Assembly: GCA_015680685.1 (NCBI GenBank)
Contig: MNCI01011946.1
Coordinates: forward strand, 26,580-83,401
Length of the DNA stretch: 56,822 bases
Direction: 5' to 3'
DNA from: Gnetum montanum
Lineage: Eukaryota; Streptophyta; Gnetopsida; Gnetales; Gnetaceae
The translations under genes and the position numbers were made by a program. The notes under the pieces were generated by a model. That model was not told the origin of the DNA. It made no database searches and saw only the letters and a program-made list of their open reading frames with translations. This document shows positions 32,289 through 44,289 of the stretch, in pieces (the stretch's first letter is position 1; each line of letters starts with the position of its first letter).

Positions 32289-34303
32289 TTGTGGCTTAGA
32301 TGTTGTGATAAGAAAAGGGTTCCCACATCAAGGATGGGTGTAGGTAAAGAAGCAAGTTCGATGATAGAAATTTTGGTTGGCAAGTTGGAACATTGGCATT
32401 CAATAAAAGAAACCTTTGAAATTACAAACACCATGAAAATGAAAAGACAAAGAATTTGCATTGCTTACCTTTAAGAAATAAGATGGAAAAGGGAGAAAGC
32501 TAAAGATTTAGGTTATGTTTACAAACTCTTTTACCACTGAAATAGAGTGGACATCATCATTGATCAATCTGTCAAAGATAAAGTGGTACTAGTATATTGC
32601 CATGGCGATCAAGTTATGGACATCAAATTTGTGCTTAAAAATGAGATTATCAACATCATCAACATCTAGGCTTCACAAATTAGCCTAGAAAATTCAATGT
32701 AGCAAGATTTTTGGGATTTCATAGATCAGCTACTTCAAGAAATTCACCAACAAGAAAGCATATTCATTGGAGAGGATTTTAATGATCATGTTGGATCAAT
32801 AAAAATAGTATATGACATTATTCATGGAGGACAAGGATTGAGAGAGTGCAATGATATGAGAGATTTACTACTGCAATTTGCAAGTACCTATGATCTTGCA
32901 ATTGCAAATACTTATTTCAAGAAGAGGACACAACATTTAATTACTTACAAGAGTGGTATGCATAAAACACAAATTGATTATTTCTTGCTATGAAAAAAGA
33001 GATTAGGCCATGTTCAAAGATTGCAAGGTAATATTTGGAGAGTATCTTGCAACTTAGCATCAACTAATGGTCATAGATTTAGTTATACAAAGCTTTAAAG
33101 GTATCACAAGAGAAGGGACTAAATGCACAAAATAGTGAAATTTGATAGAAGATAATATCATCTTATTCAGAGAAAAATTGCTTCATGAAGGCACCTAGAA
33201 CTCGGATTACTTTTCAAATTTAATTTGGGGCTAGATAGAAAGTTGTACTTAGAAAATTGGAAAGAACATTTTGGGTGAAACAAAAGGCAAAACATACTTC
33301 CTAAAGGAGCCATGGTGGTGGAGTGATGAAGTGTACCATACTATCTACTACAAGGAAAAGTGCTTTAAGGAATGATAGCAAAGCAGTGGCCAAGAAAAGG
33401 GTAATATACAAAAGAGTTAAAATGAGGCAACTGTAGTAGTAGCCAAAGCCAAACATAAGGTCTTGAATAGCTTTTATGAGGAATTCAAAACAAAGGAAGG
33501 AGAAAATTTTATTTATAAATTAGCAAAAATTAAAAATAAGAAATGTAAAAACATCAATAATGTCAAATGTATGAAGGAAGCAGATAAAAGAAATTTGATA
33601 AAGGATAATGAAATTTTGGATAAGTAGAAAATTTATTTTTAATAATTATTAAATGAAGAATTTCTAAAAGAAGACATCCAAGAAAAAAAAACCAAATTTT
33701 GGTTTGGTTAATGAGCATTCCTTCTCTAAAGTCAAGATAAAAAGCCATTGGACTAGATAACATTCTAATAGAAGCTTCAAAAGTATTAGGAGATGCAAGA
33801 GTTTCTTGGTTGATACCATTATTTAACAAAATTTTGAAAGATGAAGAAATGCTTGACAATTGGACAAAAAACTTTGTTGTTTTCATTTACAAAAATAGAG
33901 ATGTACAAAATTATGCAAACTATAGAGGAATCAAGCTAATGAGCCATACTATGAAACTTTTAAAGAGTGTTATAGAGCATACATTTTCATTGACTTGGAA
34001 AAAACATATGAGGGAGTGCCTAAAGATATTATATGGTGGGCCTTGCGAAAGAAAAATATCCTTGATAAATATATTAAAGTTATTCAAGACATGTATGAAG
34101 GAGCTACCACAAAAATTAGAATAGCTTGTGGAATAACATTTGATTAAACAATCACAATAGGTCTACGTCAAGGGTCTTGAATTAGCCTAAACTTATTTTC
34201 CATTATCATGAATAAATTAACAATAGAAATACAAGATAAAATCCATTAGTATATGCTATTTGCAAATGATATTATGTTGGTGGATATAGCTTAGGAAAAT
34301 ATT
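32289..34303 (+). pseudogene. RTE-type LINE, 5' part: endonuclease and reverse transcriptase
   Basis: A nearly complete N-terminal half. KLEHWHSIKETFEI and RICIAYL*EIRWK mark the start of the APE-type endonuclease. DVMDIKFVLKNEIINI, ESIFIGEDFNDHVG, ANTYFKKRTQHLITYKSG and KTQIDYFLL follow through about 33000. After a linker, the reverse transcriptase shows GLDNILIEASKVLGD, NYANYRGIKLMSHTMKLL, FIDLEKTYEGVP and, at 34259-34273, FANDI where the catalytic FADD Asp has become Asn. Many stops. Element C is inserted directly after at 34304 (TSD atatt) and the LINE continues at 41362. Confidence 0.85.
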
Positions 34304-35101
34304 TGATGAGTGGCGAGGTACCCCTACACTCAACCATACGAATACAAGTGTCTCACGCGCGATCCGGTCGAACTCCAAGGACTAAGTGCTTACGCGTCTT
34401 ATGAAACACTTAAGGTTAATCAATCGTTGTCTTCCCAGACTTACTTGTATTGTCACGGTTGTATGGTTAAGTAAGTTTGAGGTATATGATTTTTATAACT
34501 TTTATCTTTTTGTTGCCTATGCTAAGAGAGCAAAGGGTGAAGAGACTAAGTAACTAAGTTTTACTAACTAAGCTTTAATCATCCTAGCATCAGTATTCGT
34601 TCCCACTTGCCGTACACACTCTGAACCAGTGCAACACTACTGGGATTACCAAAGGCTATTCGTTACTGGGTTACCAAGCGTAGCACACGTGCTCGAAGCG
34701 GTCGTACTAAATGCACTTAACTAGGAGTTGAGGGTTGAGAGAGATTAATTATCTAAGAAAGCATTTAAGCATTTAACATTAATTAAACCCTAATTAGCTT
34801 AGTCCATGCACTGCAAGGTTTATCAGAAAGTTCGTCTTTATTTTCGTACACAAATGTGTGCTCAAGTACAATTTTCTCGAATAAAGATCCGTTCACTTTG
34901 AGACTCCTACTACGGGCACATGGAAATTATTCCATCTTTGGAATGGTAAAACTGCTAGAGTTTAGCTAAGGGTCTAGATCTAGATGAGGAAATAAGGGAA
35001 AGCCGCCTCTTATTTATAGAACCGGAAACAGGCTGCGATATCACGTACGTGATATTGCAGGTGCCGACGCAATATCGCGGACGGGATATCGCGTCCCATC
35101 A
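34304..35101 (-). repeat. 3' LTR of element C
   Basis: TGATGAGTGGCGAGG to GCGTCCCATCA. TATA box CTATAAATAAGAGG on the element strand (35006-35019). Four or so GATATC/AATATC palindromes occupy 35037-35095. Hand comparison with the other LTR gives roughly 6 percent substitutions, mostly transitions. Confidence 0.93.
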
Positions 35102-35118
35102 TACCCCCATGACTGAAT
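35102..35118 (-). promoter_or_regulatory. 3' polypurine tract, element C
   Basis: TACCCCCATGACTGAAT next to the 3' LTR reads CAGTCATGGGGGTA on the element strand. Confidence 0.7.
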
Positions 35119-36969
35119 GAAAACTCATCCTCGAGTTCCTTACAAAATATTGGGAAGGTATGGGATTATTGACTTGAATGATACTAATGGTGAATGGGGT
35201 GACATGTGAACGGATCATCATTACAAAACATGGCAAAATTTAGTGTTCATAACAACAAGAGTGAACACTATACACATTTGACATCTAGCCTTATTTGGTA
35301 GCTGAGAGAGTAGAGAGAAGAGAGAGAGAGAAAAGAGAAGTCTGTTGCTGTCAATGCCAAGATTGTGCCTTTCGTTGTCTATCCATAAGCACGCCACCGA
35401 TCTTGCTCCTTACATAACTGCTTCAGCGCCAGTCCATTCCAAGTGTTTCCTCCAGATCCAATCCGTTGTTGTATGATTGTCATCTACACACACAACATAG
35501 TTTAATATTAGCAATGAATCACAATGTAGTTAATACCTTGCCTCAGTGTAAGGTCCATTGGCTGAGTTGTGATATGGATAATGCGAATTTGGAGATATAA
35601 TACTAGTGACTACCCGAGGTGTAGGGGTTAGGAGAAAATCGAAAAAATTGGACTAGGACCCTCATGACTGAGAGTGAATCTCTGGTAGCGATAGAATGGA
35701 AAAAGATAAGGGATAAGAAAGATGGAGAAAAAGAAATAATGGGCACGCCAATAAAATGGATGTCAAAGATGGCAATGAACAAAACAATTGGTGATTGCGG
35801 AAATGTTTAAAGGAAAGAAACTAACGAATGCACCAAATAGGAATGCCAGTGGGTCCTCCCCAAAGCAGGCTTATGTCCTTAATGCCCTGACAATCCCACA
35901 TTCAAAGAGTCCGTAGGCTCTAGAAATGTCATTTGGAAGCAAGAGTTAAAGTCTTAACCACAAGAGTTTACCAAAAAGAAAACAATGCATCCACTAAAAT
36001 ATGGACTACTGATACAACTGACAATGAGGTGATAAATGGGAAAAGAATGATGGAAAGAAGAGAATGGAATGGAATCTCAAGAACAAGGTGGTGTACAGCC
36101 CCTTGTGTATTAATGGTTAATGTGACTTAGTAGATCCCATTCCAAATCCGGCCTCAAACAAACCACATTAAGTGACTTCGCATTAATACATTCGGCCCAT
36201 CCATCCACTTGAAGTAACAAGAATGCCTTCACCAAAGAGCCACCACCATTCCGACGAAACGAAAGAGGAGAAAGTGGGAAGCGAGAAGGGCCTTAGTTAG
36301 AGGGAACATGTTTATTTTAGTTCCATAACTAGTGCTTGTAGCCCAAATGATTATTTCATCTAAGGGGTATGCTTTGAATTCTCATTTTTTTCTTTTTTTT
36401 TTGCGTGAGAACCACACCATGCAAAGACTTATTATTTTTATTTGCTCAGCTTCCCGATAATGAGGCAACGTCGGAATGGTAAGAAAACTCAAGAAGAAAA
36501 CATCCAAGCACCCAAGAGAATGGCCAACACAAGTGCATCAAATCCCCTTGAAGTCACACCCTTTTCAATCCTTGAGTCCTTCCTTAGTTTGAGAAATGCC
36601 CAGTCACTGATTCATTGATAGTTCTTATTATTGAGAAAGGGACTGCACAGTTCCAAGCCAAGAGAGACCATAGAATTTTATGGATGTATGCTTGATGTGG
36701 ACTTATTGCCTGCTATATCAAACGAACCATACCTTAGTATCAACATTATAACTTAAAGGTAAAAACCAAACATTAGCAATCAATGGAATACCATTCATAC
36801 CACCATCGGGAGCACTTATTAGGTGACGAATCAAACAAAATAATCAAACACACAAAGAAATGAAAAAGTATAAACGATGTTGTAAAAAAAACCAAGAAAA
36901 GTTAAAGAAATTTGCAAAACAAAAATGTGTAAAACAAAAACTTAAAAAGAAACTGAGGGTTGCAAATGA
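35119..36969 (-). other. non-coding interior of element C between pol end and 3' LTR
   Basis: No coherent coding on either strand; the third ORF of A, B and D is not present. Part of it (35830-35920) aligns with 11430-11520 in element A. A GA microsatellite (about 35299-35339) and T-rich runs (36393-36403) are the only simple repeats. Confidence 0.6.
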
Positions 36970-37380
36970 TCAGCATAGGTGTCCATCTCCCCCATGATTG
37001 AATTGGAAGGGAGAGATCCAAAATAGTGAGCGAGATTGTCCTCTCTCAAATGTGCTATGTGCATAGATCATTCTAAGTTCATGATAAGGGTTGTTCGGTT
37101 GCACACAGACTAGTATTCTCCTATCGGAGTACTCATTTGGACTTTCTAAGAGTTTCCAACTTCCCTCGATTGGTGGTTTCAGATTAAGGGTTGGAAGTTG
37201 GCGACACTCTTGCTCCAGTGCATCTATGCTTTCTTGGTGGGTGCAAGTTGGTCCCCCAGTTAGTTCCATGCATATTGGTGGGTTGCTCTTTTGATTAGCT
37301 GTCAACCACCGGGTGTTCTCTTGTTGTGTGGTTGCTACATACAAGCACTTTTATATGTTAACTTCTTGGGCACACCAATT
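36970..37380 (-). pseudogene. pol remnant with RT-integrase deletion, element C
   Basis: A 124-residue open frame (36970-37344) begins with YVATTQQENTRWL, which corresponds to the segment just after protease in B, and ends PFQFNHGGDGHLC, the counterpart of the extreme C-terminus of pol in B (GGDGHP). About 2.5 kb of pol coding present in B is therefore missing between the two parts, leaving a clean in-frame fusion. Confidence 0.6.
36985..36999 (-). promoter_or_regulatory. internal polypurine tract at end of pol, element C
   Basis: ATCTCCCCCATGATT reads AATCATGGGGGAGAT on the element strand at the same codons (GGDGH) as in B. Confidence 0.55.
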
Positions 37381-37864
37381 TCATGCAGGAGATGTTGAAC
37401 ACTCTTGTACGCTATCACCCTCTGTATCACTGTATGTGATGCATGGAACCTTCTTCTTCTTGATCTTTCCATAAGTATTTTCCTTAGATATTTTCAGGGA
37501 AAGATCATAGATTCCTAGGCATGCATTCATGGTACTTAGCCATGCCCTTCCCATTATTATTGGGAAGTCCCCCTTGTCATTGTTGACTTGTATCACTAGG
37601 AAATCAGCTGGGTATGACCAACCACACAGTGGTAACGATGTCCTCCACCAATCCCAAGGGAATAGTGATGGATTGGTTAGCCAGCTCTAAGCGAATATTG
37701 CTCTTCTTTAGTGGACGTAGGTTCCAGGCTTTATACATTTCTTGCGATATCAAGTTGACTCCGGAACCTGAGTCAAGAAAAGATTTACGTGGTTCATTCC
37801 CAGCGACTTGGAGGTAGATTAGGGGACTTCCAAGATCAGAGAATTTCCTGGGAAGGTGGCCCAC
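37381..37864 (-). pseudogene. aspartic protease of element C
   Basis: Two overlapping open pieces with one frame break near 37600. Landmarks: GHLPRKFSDLGSPLIYLQVA, the intact active site FLDSGSGVNLISQEMY, RPLKKSNIRLELANQSITI, PLGLVEDIVTT, then in the second frame FPIIMGRAWLSTMNACLGIY and LKISKENTYGK. The order and the GRxWLxTMNA block are typical of Athila/Tat proteases. It processes gag-pol in intact relatives. Except for the frame break it is well preserved. Confidence 0.8.
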
Positions 37865-38448
37865 CTTGATCTAGTCAGTGACGGTATGTGTTAACATAAC
37901 CGTATGCGTTGAGCTCTGCTAGTGGTTTGAAGGGAGCTTCGAAACCTTATTTGATGGAGGAACGTTCGGAGGCTCAACTACTTGTGGTTGTGAGAGCTTG
38001 TTTGGATTGTTGGTTCTGAAGAAAGGTCTTCTCCTTGTACGGTTGTCAGAACCAGCAGTGGGTTGAAGGTTTACAGCTCTCGTAGCATTGCGTTATTGCG
38101 GTTGAGTGGGGAGTTCCCCTTGCATCGTTGGAGCAGGTGGTAGTGGAGCTATCGGTGTAAGAGTCGCGGTGGATTTGGAGGATGGTATGCATGTGGTGTG
38201 TTTCTCCCAAGAGAAGGAGTCCTATAGTACTTCCGAGCTTGGTAGTGACGTTGTGGGGTCACATGACCAACAGAGTCACTTGGAGAGATTGGCTGCTACA
38301 CATAATAGCCATATGGATCCTGTTGCTGGTCAGGGTATTGTTGCCTTGGCGGTGGCATCCCCCATGACTGTGGGTATTGCCACTGCTGGTGTTGCTCCAT
38401 AGGTTGTGGCGGAGTTCCACTTGGATAATATGTTAACGGTTGGTGGAA
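37865..38448 (-). pseudogene. Pro/Gln-rich linker between gag and protease, element C
   Basis: Minus-strand frame is rich in Pro, Gln, Tyr and Ser (SGTPPQPMEQHQQWQYPQSWG) followed by NNATRAVNLQPTAGSD and basic RTRRRPFFRTNN. It is low complexity, as commonly seen after gag zinc knuckles in this lineage, and has scattered stops. Confidence 0.5.
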
Positions 38449-40432
38449 CTACCTCAGGTTACCTTGGGGATAAGATGACCGACAGTGTGCTTGCCGTTTG
38501 TTAAGTCTTGGGTTGAGTGCACACACCCCAGACTCTTGCAGATATGAGATTATCAGGCAACATCCCTTAGGATGGTCATATTGGCATATTTCACATCCAT
38601 CATCATTGTCTGTATCCGAATCCACAACCTCTTTTGTGATAGTCATTTTACCCTTATCTTTGTTACGTGCATAGTCCAAATCCCTCTTCTTTTTCTTATC
38701 ATGGTCACTACTTCGCTCCTTAGACTCCTCTACTATTTTTAAAACAGTTTCAAATCTACTATCTAAGAAGTCCCACATTTGATCTACCTTAGCCGAAACT
38801 TCTATTGTTAATTTCTGAAGCGGCAAGGTTTTCCTACTCACCAACTCTTTGAGTGGTGACTCATCCTCCTCCTCACAGAATCTCACTCCCCTCTTTCGGA
38901 GGGAAAGATCGCGGTTATACTCTTCTACGCTCTCTCTTACGTAGTTCTCCTTCTTCCTTAGCTACTTGCTCCAACAATCTATGAACCTCATGGGATCTAA
39001 GTTCAGATAATCTCCCTTGGGCATATGTCCTAAGGGTTCTCTTGGTTTCATGTCTTAGCCCATCTACGAGATGGCGTAGTTGATTCCGTTGTGCATAACC
39101 ATGGCGTGAGCAAAGATATAATAGTGCATAATATCGGCCCATGGCAGCATCCAAGGGTTCGTGATTACCCTGCTTCCATCCTTGGATCTGCTTTCGCAAG
39201 TTGGACACCTGGGAGTATGTTTGATATTTATCATTAAATAGTTCTAACATCGTACTCCACCTTCGAATGGATTCCAGCTCCAAGGACCGATACCAGCTTT
39301 CTACTTATTTTACTAGTGTCCTTAGGAACAACTTTAATTTTTGCCACTCGTTTTCAATGTTCTACAAGGCACAAGCATCGTGAAATGCCTGTACGTGGTT
39401 CTGCGGATCAACGTTGTATCCCCCCTCAAATCGTGGGATATTATTCATGTCTAGTCTCTTGATCCGGCTATCTTTTTAGTGCCTTGTAGGTATTCTAACG
39501 GCCTCCGTAATGTCTAACATACTTCGGGTTGCAAGTAGGAGTTCATCATGGTCATTTCTCTCATGGATTCTGTGATGCCTACGTGGTTCCCTACTTTCCC
39601 TTCTTCCATGTCATGATTCCCTAGAATGCCCTCATCCTCTCTCTCGACTCTCTCATTGAGGTTTCTCATTTTGCTTACCCTTATCCTCACAACGAGGTTC
39701 CTTATGACTACGTCCTAATGTTGAAGGAGAGGGTGAATGTGATGATAAAGGGAAAGAGAAAGGAGAACCATTGCCATGATGATGTTTCCTACTTTCCCTT
39801 CAGTGATCTCGACCCTGCTTGTGATGACGATCAGAATGCTCATCCTTATCTTGTGTTTGTGTTCCCTCATTGAACACTTGGTGTTCGTGGGGATCAGAAC
39901 CAGGGTTGTGTATTGTGGAGTGAAGGTTCTGATACACCACCTCCTCACTATCATTAGGAGGGGGAACATTGTTTTGTGGAGAACCTATTGAAATAGGTTC
40001 ACCACCCTTAATTTTGCTTATGATGGGCGAAGCATTATGGGGTCCTTTGCCCTTCAACGATGTGTGATAACTCTCCTACCGCGAGTCCTGTTGACGTTGC
40101 GCTTCTGTGGGATGGTAGTCCCTTGCGTTGTAATCACATGCAACGTACTCAACGTATAATTGTGACATGCCTATTTGTGCAAGGGCATAAAGGAGCATGT
40201 TGGGGATGGCTCTGTCTAGGGGCAACACTATGTTACTCTTCAAGTCTCTCCAACGCAATTGTTCCTCTTGATGGAAGACAAAGGTAAAGTCAGGTATATA
40301 TTCATTGTGATGAACATATACCACACTAAATTATTGAGGAACTGGCAAATTTTGGTTATGTGTGTGGTGCCGCCAAATGTCTCTAGTGTTGGTCTTAGGT
40401 GGTGAAGTGCTTTTGTGTGGAGAATAAGACAT
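38449..40432 (-). pseudogene. gag: Athila-type gag of element C
   Basis: Probable start is the ATG at 40432 (MSYSPHKSTSPPK). The N-terminal domain at 40076-40324 includes FTFVFHQEEQLRWRDLKSN and NMLLYALAQIGMSQLYVEY. An Asp/His-rich low-complexity region follows (39800-40057). The conserved gag domain is at 38915-39283: STMLELFNDKYQTYSQVSNL, GWKQGNHEPLDAA, NQLRHLVDGLRHETKR, YAQGRLSELRSHEVHRLLEQ. Then comes a charged stretch and a zinc knuckle CEICQYDHPKGCC (CX2CX3HX4C) at 38557-38595. At least five stops or frameshifts. This is the best-preserved gag of the family in the window. Confidence 0.78.
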
Positions 40433-40558
40433 TTTAGTCTTATTCGGTGTGCTGTTTATTATTATGTTATTTTCCTCTTGATTAATCCTAAGGGTTCGTT
40501 TTAGCTCCCAACGATGTGAATGATTTTCTATGTTCTACATAGCACACAAACAACTAAG

Positions 40559-40576
40559 TCCCTGGCAACAGTGCCA
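40559..40576 (-). promoter_or_regulatory. primer-binding site for tRNA-Asp, element C
   Basis: The reverse complement TGGCACTGTTGCCAGGGA has three transitions relative to TGGCGCCGTTGCCGGGGA and lies one base inside the 5' LTR. Confidence 0.85.
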
Positions 40577-40577
40577 A

Positions 40578-41361
40578 TGATGAGTGGCGAGGTACCCCTA
40601 CACTCAACCATACGAATACGAGTGTCTCATGCGCGATCCGATTGAACTCCAAAGACTAAGTGCTTACGCGCCTTATGAAACACTTAAGGTTAATTAATCA
40701 TTGTCTTCCCAGACTTACTTGTATTGTCATGGTTGTATGGTTAAGTAAGTCTGAGGTATATGATTTTTATAAATTTTATCTTTTTATCGCCTATGCTAAG
40801 AGAGGAAAATGTGAAGAGACTAAGTAACTCAGTTTCACTAACTAAGCTTTAATCGTCCTAGCAGCTGTATCCGTTCCCACTTGCCGTACACACCTTGAAC
40901 CAGTGCAACGCTACAGGGATTACCAAAGGCTATTCGTTACTGGGTTACCAAGCGTAGCACACGTGCTCGAAGCGGTCGTACTAAATGCACTTAACTAGGA
41001 GTTGAGGGTTGAGAGAGATTAATTATCTAAGAAAGCATTTAAGCATTTAACATTAATTAAATCCTAATTAGCTTAGTCCATGCACTGCAAGGTTTATCAG
41101 AAAGTTCATCTTTATTTCCGTACACAAATGTGTGCTCAAGTACAATTTGCTCGAATAAAGATCCGTTCACTTTGAGACTCCTACTGCGGGCACATGGAAA
41201 TTATTCTATCTCTGGAATGGTAAAACTGCCAGAGTTTAGCTAAGGGTCTAGATCTAGATGAGGAAATAAGGGAAAGTTGCCTCTTATTTATAGAACTGGC
41301 GATAGGTTGCGATATCGCGTACACGATATCGTAGGTGCCAACGCGATATCACGTCCCATCA
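40578..41361 (-). repeat. 5' LTR of element C
   Basis: 784-bp partner of 34304-35101 with the same ends, TATA box and GATATC palindromes; lacks 14 bp near the U3 terminus. Confidence 0.93.
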
Positions 41362-42120
41362 ATATTGCTATTAAAATGGAAAAAGGAAGACATGGTCTAG
41401 ATTCAAAAGGCTTAAAATTAGCAAAAGTAAGACAAAATATATGAAATGATGTTTTAATAACATAAATAGTGGTGAAATAGAAATGAAAATTCAAGGCAAA
41501 AAGGTTTCTCATTGCAAATAATTCTGCTACCTAGGATCAATTCTCTAATTAGATGGTAAAATTGATAAAGATAATAGAAATAGAATTAAGGTAGGATGGT
41601 CAAAATAAAGCTAGGCTAATGGTGTTTTTTGTAATAAAACAATACTAATAAAATTAAAGGGCAAATTTTACAGGACAACAATCAAGCCTGTATCGTATAT
41701 GGTGCTAAATATTGGACAATACAAAAAAGGTATGAACAATAAATTAGTATGGTAGAAATTCAAATATTTCGATGGATGTTGAATGTTACTAGAAGAGATA
41801 AACTATATAATACAAACATTAGAGGAAAGACTTGGAGTAGTTTTTATTTGAAATAAGCTACAAGAATTGAGGTGTAGATGGTTTGGACATGGGCAAAGAA
41901 AATTATACAATAAGCCTATAAACAAAGGTTGCTGCATCACTATTCCAGGAAAGCCATTAAAAGGAAGACTAAAGAAGACATGAGAAAAAATGATCAAAGA
42001 CGATTTGAAGAAACTGCAAATAACCAAAGAACTATCTCTTTATAGAGGTGAATGACAAAAAGGAACTTATGTAGTTATCCCCATTTTATTGAGACAAGGC
42101 TAGGATGATGATGATAATGA
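41362..42120 (+). pseudogene. RTE-type LINE, 3' part
   Basis: Continuation of the LINE broken at 34303. Frames read NSCYLGSIL, KLKGKFYRTTIKPV, YGAKYWTIQK, EIQIFRWMLNVTRR, ELRCRWFGHGQRK and KPLKGRLKKT, the usual C-terminal signature order of RTE elements. It ends with the characteristic phrase CCCATTTTATTGAGACAAGG followed by a GATGAT microsatellite (42102-42120), which is the natural 3' tail of RTE LINEs. Confidence 0.85.
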
Positions 42121-42565
42121 TATAGTTTGCAAATTACTTTTGTTTTTGTTATATTCAAAGAACAAAAAATGTTATACATAAAATACAATTGTGTTTCCAT
42201 AATGAATGCATAATAGTTCTTTTCAAGTTTTTATATTTTTAAGAATTTTTAAATAATCAAAATATAATAAAATAAATGCTACATCACAATCCCTTGCAAA
42301 ATAGATGTAAGGCTTAACATTTGAAAAAGCAAGTTATATACAATAAAAATGTTGCAATTTCTTAGGTTACAGGTGAAACATATAAATATAATGATAAATT
42401 AAATACGCAAGTGTTATGATATCTTATGAGTGCCCACAAAAAGCAAATAAAATCTTCTCAACCACATTTTCAATAACCCAACACCATGCTCGACAAAAAT
42501 GGTTGCCTTAGATAAGGTAGAAACGCCCTAAAATTCTCTCTCACACACATTAATTTAATTATACA
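42121..42565. other. AT-rich spacer, nothing recognised
   Basis: No coding or repeat structure seen before solo LTR E. Confidence 0.5.
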
Positions 42566-43484
42566 TGATGAGTCATGGTCTGTCAGGTCCTGTTATCGGA
42601 CCCCTGTTATCAGACCCCTAATATCCGGTACAAGGTCTGATAGGTCCTGATATTGAACCCCCGTTATCGGGTACGCGATATCACGACCTCACAAGCGATA
42701 TCGGGTACACGATATCGTGGTTCCTGTGTCGGCCTATAAATACACATGTAGGTGTATGGAAAGAGTCAGTTAAAAATTAGTATTAGAGTAGGATCTTTTT
42801 GTCATTTTTTCCTCTCAACCCTCTCTCCTAGTGCATGCCCGCAGTGTGGTGATTGTAATTGTACGGCATCATTTATTCGAGTGTGACGTACTTGGACATG
42901 CACATGACCAAAAATAAAGATCAAGATTACTTCATCATTGTAGCATTCACTTAGTTTAAATTACTTAATTAATTATCATGTTCATAGTTAATATCTCTTC
43001 ACCCTAAACTCCTTAAATGCGGAATGAGTACGACTTAATTATGAGCATTTAAGTGTGATTACTTGATAACCCAGTAGCGTACCTAGGGTCTGTGCTTGGT
43101 AATCCCAGTAGTAGTTGTGCACGAGGTTCAAGATGTGTACGGATGATTAAGGAATGGATGCTCATCGCACTTAGGCTAGCTTAGATTCTCTCTCCCTATC
43201 TCCTATTAGTTTAGATTCTCTCTCCCTTTTCTTCTTAGCTTAATTAAAGATATTTTCCATTGCCTCTAGGAGCAGCACTAGGTTAAAAACCACATCATAC
43301 ACCTCACTATGGACTAAATCATATGTGACAAAGCAAATACTAGTCCAGGTGGGAAGACAACGAACTACGATCAACGAATAACTATCTAGATACCACGACT
43401 AGCCCGTCTACAGAGTTTGACCAAATCGTGCGTGAAACGCTCGTATTCGTATGGTTGAGTGTAGGGGTACCTTGCCACTCATCA
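42566..43484 (+). repeat. Solo LTR E (Athila-like, plus orientation)
   Basis: TGATGAGTCATGG to TTGCCACTCATCA, 919 bp, flanked by a perfect duplication ataca (42561-42565, 43485-43489) with no internal domain: a solo LTR from LTR-LTR recombination. U3 holds an expanded set of GTTATCGG/GATATCG units at 42590-42720, and the TATA box TATAAATA is at 42735-42742. Confidence 0.93.
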
Positions 43485-43489
43485 ATACA

Positions 43490-43827
43490 TATATTGGAAA
43501 CTAGAAATTTTTTATTATGTCTAGAAAATCACAAAGAATTTGTTGGATGGTTATAAAGCCTCAACATATTTTTGAAGAAAGTTGAAAACATCATTAATGT
43601 AATGCTCCAAGTGGATAGGGTCAATTTGAAAGAAAGCAATTAACATATTACAATTTATAGTATAATTCATTCAAATGTGAGTCAAAGATGGGCAAAATAA
43701 AAAAAAAATTTATTCTTCATCTTCTATAGTTTGTTTACATAGTCTACAAATACTCTCTTCTCTTGATAAATTGATAAATTAACATATTAGCATCCATATA
43801 CTAAAGCAATTCTAGTTATAAAAGAAT
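43490..43827. other. AT-rich spacer, nothing recognised
   Basis: No supported feature. A short reading around 43700-43770 on the minus strand may be L1 related, but this is not supported enough to call. Confidence 0.4.
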
Positions 43828-44115
43828 CCAACAAAGATAGTGGGGGTGTTAACCTCTAAAAAAAAAATTATTTAAAAAATCCAACAAAGATGGTGGTGTC
43901 AACCTCTGAAAAAATAAATAATAATATTAAAATAATTCAAAGTACATTAAATTACCAAAAGAAAGATTAAAGAAAAAGCTCAACAATTTTGGGAATGCCT
44001 TTTCAAGTTTTTATCCTTGTAACCAATCCTGGGGGTAAAAAAAGAATCTGACCTATCTTTATTTAGAAACACTTTTATGAGTTTTCACTTCTTATTAAAA
44101 AGTTTCTTATAACTA
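43828..44115 (-). repeat. 3' untranslated end of an L1-type LINE
   Basis: Aligns with 51585-51870, the 3' region of an L1 LINE: shared phrases are AACCTC...AAAATAAATA, CAATTTTGGGAATGCCTTTT versus CAATGGTTTTGGGGATGCCT, and GAGTTTTCACTTC versus GGGTTTTCACTTCC. A 40-bp direct duplication (TCCAACAAAGAT...AACCTCT) occurs at 43828-43914. Confidence 0.65.
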
Positions 44116-44289
44116 GCATAGTATATATTTAATATATATACCTATAATTTGGGCTAAGGGAATTTTGCAAAAATGAAAATGAAGCTTATATACATACCTA
44201 TGTACATGCTTATGTGCCCTTCCAAATCTTATTCCTTATGCATTGCAATAAGAAGAAATAAACATAGAACCCACAAATTGCTTGGAGGT

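Larger units (their letters stand above)
34304..41361 (-). mobile_element. Element C: Athila-like element with gag and protease, RT and integrase deleted
   Basis: 7058 bp on the minus strand, flanked by a perfect duplication atatt (34299-34303, 41362-41366). LTRs are 798 and 784 bp; the difference is mainly a 14-bp deletion near the U3 end. Interior: tRNA-Asp primer site, long gag, protease, a short piece of pol end, internal polypurine tract, about 1.85 kb non-coding, 3' polypurine tract. Reverse transcriptase, RNase H, integrase and the third ORF are absent, so it could move only with help from a relative such as B. Confidence 0.92.
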
